From Isoetes taiwanensis (lineage: Eukaryota; Streptophyta; Lycopodiopsida; Isoetales; Isoetaceae): a stretch of 64,000 nucleotides of DNA. The stretch lies in NCBI GenBank assembly GCA_021234155.1, contig JAJEKV010000001.1:33060177-33124176 (forward strand). The letters run 5' to 3'. The position numbers and the translations under genes were made by a program. Under the pieces are notes generated by a model. It was not told the origin of the DNA, did not search any database, and saw only the letters and a list, made by a program, of their open reading frames with translations. Below are positions 58,560 to 64,000 of this stretch, one piece after another; the stretch's first letter is position 1, and every line of letters begins with the position of its first letter.

Positions 58560-59400
58560 CCATTGTGACGCCTCCTTAACATATACGACGCCGCACAGAT
58601 AATACGTGGGGACTTTTCCTCCCATGGCGAAGCCCATCCACCATTATGTGGCCCTCCTCGCCTAACTCCGCCATCTTATGGAGGATGCTCGAGTGAAGGG
58701 ATAATGCAGGGTTACCCGCCCACGCCTTCAATGGACTCCTGTCGGCTGAATACAAAGTTAGCATACAAGATAATTATATCATAAATACTCACCACGAAGG
58801 GCGTACATCCATCCAACCGAGAACAACAAATAAGATGCATCTAATGGGACAGAGAAAGTGTCATTCCAAACCCCTCCTGCTCTGCACTCGCCCATCTCCA
58901 ATGAGGATCGACTCCATGGTGGTCTCAAGAGACGATCTGGCATGGCGGTTGGCATAGGAACACGTTAGGTTGTCCACTCCATCCGGCTTCTGTGCACACT
59001 TTGGTGTGATGAGCCTAATCCATGCTATGGCATCACTATAGCTCTCCTGAGACGCGACCAAGGTATCACCCTTCTGTTTCCACTCCAGGTTCACGGCCTG
59101 GAGGAGGCAGGTCAAGTTCTCCTGTGATCATGGTGGTTCCATGGTGAGCTTGTAGGAAGGCAGCTGCATCGGGCACTCTCTGCGATCCATACCCTCGGAT
59201 TTACTCACCCTAAATCTACTCAGTACAGAGGCTCCCATAATGGTCACACCTTGGCACCCTAGAGTGTTTCCAGGACTTCCATACCTGCCCTCACGACTGC
59301 CATCGTGCCTAGCCCCATCAGAGGGAGTCCTGAGCCTTGGCAGCCTGCAAGACCCCACCCGGTCAGCATGGGAGCCGGGGCTCTGCAACAAATTAAGCAC
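58560..59400 (-). other. GC-rich block with long minus-strand open frames
   Basis: This island has clearly higher GC than its AT-rich flanks. Minus-strand open segments at 59128-59400, 58861-59115 and 58576-58764 lie end to end, separated by single stops or frame changes, as in a decayed coding region. Readable pieces (NLEWKQKGDTLVAS, GRYGSPGNTLGCQG) recall the charged, Arg/Gly-rich text of retroelement gag or a transposase linker, but I recognise no motif. Confidence 0.35.
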
Positions 59401-60720
59401 CCCTAAGCACCTAATGCTGGAAATTCTTGCATTTCATTTTATATCTTTTCTATAACCCTCATGAAGCTTTGAAATTTGTATTCCACATGAATATGAATGC
59501 GTTTCAGCAAAATTTCATCAAAAAATAAAAGAAAAATATTTTTAAAAATATGTTAAAATAGCTCCTGAAAGCAACCCCTAAGCACTATGTCACACAAAAG
59601 TGTCCCCCACTCTGCTTAATTCACTTAATTTCATCACCACACTTTCTTCTGTGCTAAGCTTATTCCAGCATCCACGACTCACATGGTCTCTGTGCATGTG
59701 TGCCAAGGAATTGGGAATTAAAGGAGCTACTAGGAGCGTGATTTAAAAGCATATGGTAAGTATAGTCTTACCCCTCTAATCCTCGCCATGGAAGTTTAAC
59801 AGAGCTACTTCATATGAACACATCCATCCATCCATAATAACATAATCCATAACTAAAGTCGTAACTTAATACTGCCATGCCAACCTAGCTTAAGAATAAC
59901 CAACTAAGACTCCAAGAACTTTGTAAACCTAAATTAGCCTTAAAGATATCAATCAGATTATCTTACTAACCCGAACTCCAGCCTTTTGATCCATTGTCAT
60001 GAGGGCTTCCATCTCTTTGAATCATGTTCAAAGAACAACCTGGGTAAGTTCAAGAATAGCTTGTGTTTAAGCGCTTCAAATGCTTCCTTCTTTCCTGGAC
60101 TCACTTTTTAATAAACGTAGGATAGCATCCCACTTCTATGGCCCAAGTTAGCATTCTCATGTTGTTTGGGAATCCTAATGCTTCCTGAACCCATATATAT
60201 TAATTAAACTTTAATTAAACCACTTAGATATTAATTCCTTTAATTATAGGTTATTATCTCAATACCAAATTCAGCATAGCCACTTAATCCCTTTATACTG
60301 TCCCCTTAGTTACAATACCCCATGGTGGAGCAGACTTTTACCGGGTGATTTGTCAAGATATTTTGAACATACCGGCAACATTTGGAACATCACACCAAAT
60401 TTCATAAATATACACGCCATTAAGATGATTTCACCATAGAAATTTTTAAACCAATAAATAATTTCTAAAAGACAAGATCATAGGATTCCATCCACTTTTA
60501 CTAACAAGAAGACTTCGTTGACTATAGAAAGCACTGGCCATAATGTTATAAATAACAAGTGAAATTATTGTTTCAGATCACATATTAAGTATATGATACA
60601 ATATTCTCATAAAGGTTCCACTCATGCTTATACCAGGTAGAATATAAGAGCGGTGCAAGCATTTTGAAGCACAAAACAACCACGGAAGCCAGTTGACATC
60701 TAGGTATGCTTAGAATCTAA
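59401..60720. other. AT-rich intergenic sequence, nothing recognised
   Basis: There are no long frames, no RNA gene and no repeat beyond short AT-rich motifs such as ATTAATTAAACTTTAATTAAAC near 60,200, split across a line of T/A runs. Confidence 0.4.
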
Positions 60721-60723
60721 CGA

Positions 60724-61055
60724 GGTGACATTGAGGAATAAGGCCTAAATTGAAGGTGCCATGGATCTGTGTCATAGTTTAGACTCAGATGCCCATAAAA
60801 TAAATCCATTAAAGATTTCCATCTATCTATCTAACTCATATTTTGGATCGACCATAGCTACGTCCATGTCATGGTATTTTTATACTACCAGTGGTGACAT
60901 TGAGGAATAAGGTCAAATGAAAAGGCAAGCAGCAGATCTTGTGCCGGAGAACTCAGAGAATAGATGGCCAGAAAATAAATCCATTAAAGATTTTCATCTA
61001 TCTATCTATCCGAGAGCTCGGATCGACCTATAGCTACATGTCCATATGTGCATGG
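60724..61055. repeat. Tandem duplication, two units about 170 bp apart
   Basis: Each unit starts GGTGACATTGAGGAATAAGG (60724-60743 and 60893-60912, exact). Each then carries AAATAAATCCATTAAAGAT, a TCATCTATCTATCT-like run and GGATCGACC...ATAGCTAC...TCCAT. The middles differ more than the ends. This is a local duplication, not a pair of transposon ends. Confidence 0.75.
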
Positions 61056-63796
61056 CTTGGCATCAGTCTGCCGGATGAGTTCCTACGGAAAAATAAACAG
61101 AAATAAAAAGACTCATGGCTTTGGTTGACAGAAATTGTTAGCTGTGAATCAAGCTTATCCCCAAGCATTCAAAATCAAGATTGTTGCCAAAGCTCCGATG
61201 TACTATACTGGAGGGTTCTTTCCATTCTCAATCAGATTTGAAAAATTAGATAATCCTCATCGCGTAAATTCACAGCTTATGTATTAACACGGAGAATGAG
61301 CATCCTAAGTAAGCAGCTTGCAATCTTTGCGCTTAATGGCCTCACGTGAGTCTCTTATCTATCATAAACTACTATGTAACCAATTGGTATCATTGATTCA
61401 TCTGTCGTGATTATAATTCAAGCATAAAGAGACACCCCGCATCTTTGCCAAACGTGAAACAAAATTCTGTTTCATAGTGAGCCACCATCTCACCATTCTC
61501 ATCAGCCCACTACACTTTGCCCAAGGAGGAAGCTTCCCCGGAATTTCATTTGCTAACTAAACACATAGAAATAAGTTTTAGGCTAACAACATACATCGAT
61601 ATAATCTAAATTGCATAAACATACTCCTTACGCCGGATAATTTTAAAAGATGATTAATTAAATTGTCAAATGGATGCTGTCAGCTGTGAGCACTTTGAAT
61701 TTTCGTCTGCCTTTCCTTCAAAAGCAGTTTTGATAGATCAAGGCACGTGGCAAAGCCACAAAATGATCTATAGACTATTTCTCGCTTACATCCCGTGATA
61801 TAAAAGTAGTGTCGAAGTAGCTATATTGATAGCAAGAAACACATGGCTTAATTACGACTGCCAAGCCTTTGACATTACTCTTTCAACATCAAGAAAAGCC
61901 TCACATGAGCAGTCAATTCTGATTATATTCTCAAAAGAACCAGATATGGCGCAATGAAGCTTCAAATTTCGCCTTTACTCGGCCACATCAGCCCGATTGC
62001 ATCACGCATCATAAATCCTACCGCTTATCCGGCTACAACCCCAAAAATCTTTGCCGCCTATTTGTCACAAACTCCCTAAACAATCCTAAGCAATCGGCAG
62101 CCTCGGCCTATCTCGGCTTCACAAACGCCACAAGAACCCTAACTAATCCCGCATAATCGAAACCGCGCATAATTCTGGGTTTCCGGGAATTTAAGCAATC
62201 TCGAAGCGAAGTTGGTTATCCAACTGGTTTGCCGAATCAAGAATTACCAAGCGAACCTTTAACCCAAGCCGGGTCAGCAGACGTATTGCGGCGGCCGGGC
62301 TTGATTTGCGGATACGCCTGGTTCTGCCAACCCTTAACCCGTTACTCGCAAGATTAAGGTGGAGCGCTGAGCTGCTGGTGCCTCGGCCAATTCATCGTTC
62401 GGGCTTCTGTTAATCCCGTGGTGTACGATACAGCCAAGTAAAACTTTGCATGGTTATTACCTTTACGCAGTCGAGATTCAACATATTCGGGCTCCTTACG
62501 TTGTGGTCAGATCTTTTATAATCATAGTAACTAACACAAGATCTCTCCAATGGCTACATTTGTGTATAAATATTTCAGGCCGGCCCAAAGCAGATCCGGC
62601 CATAATTTTAAAACTCGCTTACTGGCTATATATTCCCAAAATTGTATGTGGTTTTTATGAGGTAGCAAAATCAAGAGCGGCGGCGAGGCTTCGTCTACGT
62701 AGATCTCGGGATTTTTACTAATTAAGCCTCGCCCATTTTGGGCGTATTCAAAATAAGAGACCTGCTTTGAAGGGGAGCATATAAGAAGAAAATCTGGTCT
62801 TCTTACCATTATTTTCACATCGCTGAATCGCTCTTCAACCCTTTGCAGCCATCCGCCAGCTTCCTTCCTTTCTTTGCCATGCTAAAAAATCCGGGCCTTA
62901 AATCTCCAGCTAACTACCGCACCTATAGCCAATGGGAAAAATAGCCCCTGCTTCTTGCACATCAATAAAACTGTGGCCGCAAGCTCGTGAAACGCTTTTG
63001 TGAGTTTATTTCTCAGATAATCGTATCAATAATAGCCCATATTTCAAAGACCGGCATAATGAGCCCTGTGCTTGGCGTAGTCTCGATTCTTCAAGGTCTC
63101 TCAGATGAGAGGATCCGGATATGAATTGGTCTTTGATCCCAGAAATTGACCTGATGACATCAAAAATGCGAGGAAACAGAAAAATGGGGCAGACCGGTGC
63201 ATGGATGGAGAGAGAGTTAGCCAGAAATGGCAGCAAACTCCCATTTGAGTCGCTGCTCGGCCAGACCGTTTCCCAGAATCCATCCCTGCATGGTTCATTT
63301 CAAAGGACCCAGAGGGAGGCATCACCATTCACTATGCCTGACAGCCACGCCACGCCGGGCCCTCGAACTGCTGGTTCGCTTCGAATTTCTCCGAGCCCAC
63401 GGGCGAACCCACTTGGTCTAACTTGTCTGTGGTTTCAATAAAGCAAGAGCACTGGAATATTTTATGACCAAACTGCTAGCCTCTATATGCTCCACCTTCA
63501 AAGGCTGCACTCAAACCTATACAAAGCGAAACATAAACTCACAAAGGAATATAAAATGTGCTTGAATATCTAAAACACAATACTGTCTCGGCAGTAGCGA
63601 GCATATATGATATCACTATTACCCAAAACATGGTATTTTGTCAACAAAACGTAGTTGATAACCACTTATATATTATGTAGGTGAAGCCAAATCCCTTTGA
63701 CTGTGGTGTCTCCTCGAGGAGAAGTTATAGCAGGCAAGCAAATGTTGCACAGTAGATGCGTTTCAATTTTATTCAGGTTAAGGATGTGAAAAAAAG
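61056..63796. other. Non-coding region; right part likely 3' UTR or downstream DNA of the edge gene
   Basis: A GC-richer patch lies at 62.0-62.4 kb and overlapping short frames at 63.1-63.45 kb, none with a recognisable motif. No RNA gene was found. Confidence 0.4.
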
Positions 63797-64000
63797 CTAT
63801 TCAAATTCCAAATCAAATCCCCTGACGGAGATGGATTCCCCTCCACCTCTAGGCACCAAAGTGAGCACAAAATTATCTCCACCTTTGATACCCAAATCTG
63901 CAAGAGTCTCGCCTATTCCAAGCCTCACTGTCACGGTCTCCATCATCTTACCAGATCTGGAACTCATGTGAGGCAAACGCACAAAGCTTCCTGCATATTC
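63797..64000 (-). CDS. C-terminal exon of an unidentified protein (partial, runs off window)
   Basis: The minus-strand frame is open from the window edge (or from an ATATGCAG splice acceptor near 63,991) to a stop at 63797, giving about 60-67 residues. It reads as ordinary protein: GSFVRLPHMSSRSGK, then MMETVTVRLGIGETLADLGI, then KGGDNFVLTLVPRGGGE, ending in an acidic FDLEFE. The pattern of short beta strands (TVTVRL, NFVLTLVP) would suit a small ubiquitin-like or beta-grasp fold, but that is a guess. The codon pattern is clean with no internal stop. I do not recognise the family. Most of the gene lies beyond 64,000. Confidence 0.5.
   Translation of the reverse strand, partial: EYAGSFVRLPHMSSRSGKMMETVTVRLGIGETLADLGIKGGDNFVLTLVPRGGGESISVRGFDLEFE

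Overview
The window looks like nuclear DNA from a land plant with a large, repeat-rich genome. Protein-coding sequence is sparse and split by long GT-AG introns. The space between and inside genes is filled with decayed Ty1/copia and Ty3/gypsy retrotransposons and tRNA-derived SINE-like pieces. One gene carries an N-terminal stretch that reads as a plastid transit peptide. Long introns plus old degraded retroelements would suit a gymnosperm or a fern, but the species cannot be settled from the sequence. I see no bacterial, organellar, rRNA or CRISPR sequence and no credible intact tRNA.

Left part (1-20 kb) is a retrotransposon cluster. A minus-strand copia element lies at 668-5804 with two LTRs, a primer-binding site and a polypurine tract. 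It appears to have landed in an older plus-strand copia element whose protease region survives at 5.88-6.36 kb. From 7193 to 20065 an LTR pair brackets a 12.9-kb composite holding three plus-strand copia pol remnants. All of these reading frames are broken.

Middle part (20-34.8 kb, minus strand) is the 5' portion of a plastid starch-branching-enzyme-like gene of the Arabidopsis BE1/EMB2729 type. Eight exons join in frame, from a start codon at 34728 to the exon at 23861-23968. One more downstream exon is recognisable at about 21.74-21.82 kb. The remaining 3' exons are not seen and would lie in or beyond the copia nest. The exon that should hold the GH13 nucleophile reads QFH instead of the usual RFD.

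From 34.8 to 40.5 kb the sequence is mostly non-coding. It has minus-strand tRNA-like SINE heads, an AT-rich tract with an inverted repeat, short direct repeats, a GA tract and a possible orphan terminal exon. At 40.6-42.85 kb (minus) sits an apparently intact six-exon gene. It encodes a 412-residue type I membrane protein with a cysteine-rich ectodomain resembling the Frizzled CRD/Mid1/NALF pattern. This is the most interesting protein in the window. Its promoter side has a TATA-like box and a GAA microsatellite.

Right part (43-64 kb) is intergenic. It contains a decayed minus-strand Ty3/gypsy element (RT, RNase H and integrase at 51.2-53.5 kb), a well-delimited SINE with target-site duplication at 56.95-57.21 kb, a GC-rich block at 58.56-59.4 kb, a 170-bp tandem duplication at 60.7-61.05 kb, and the C-terminal exon of an unidentified minus-strand gene at the right edge.
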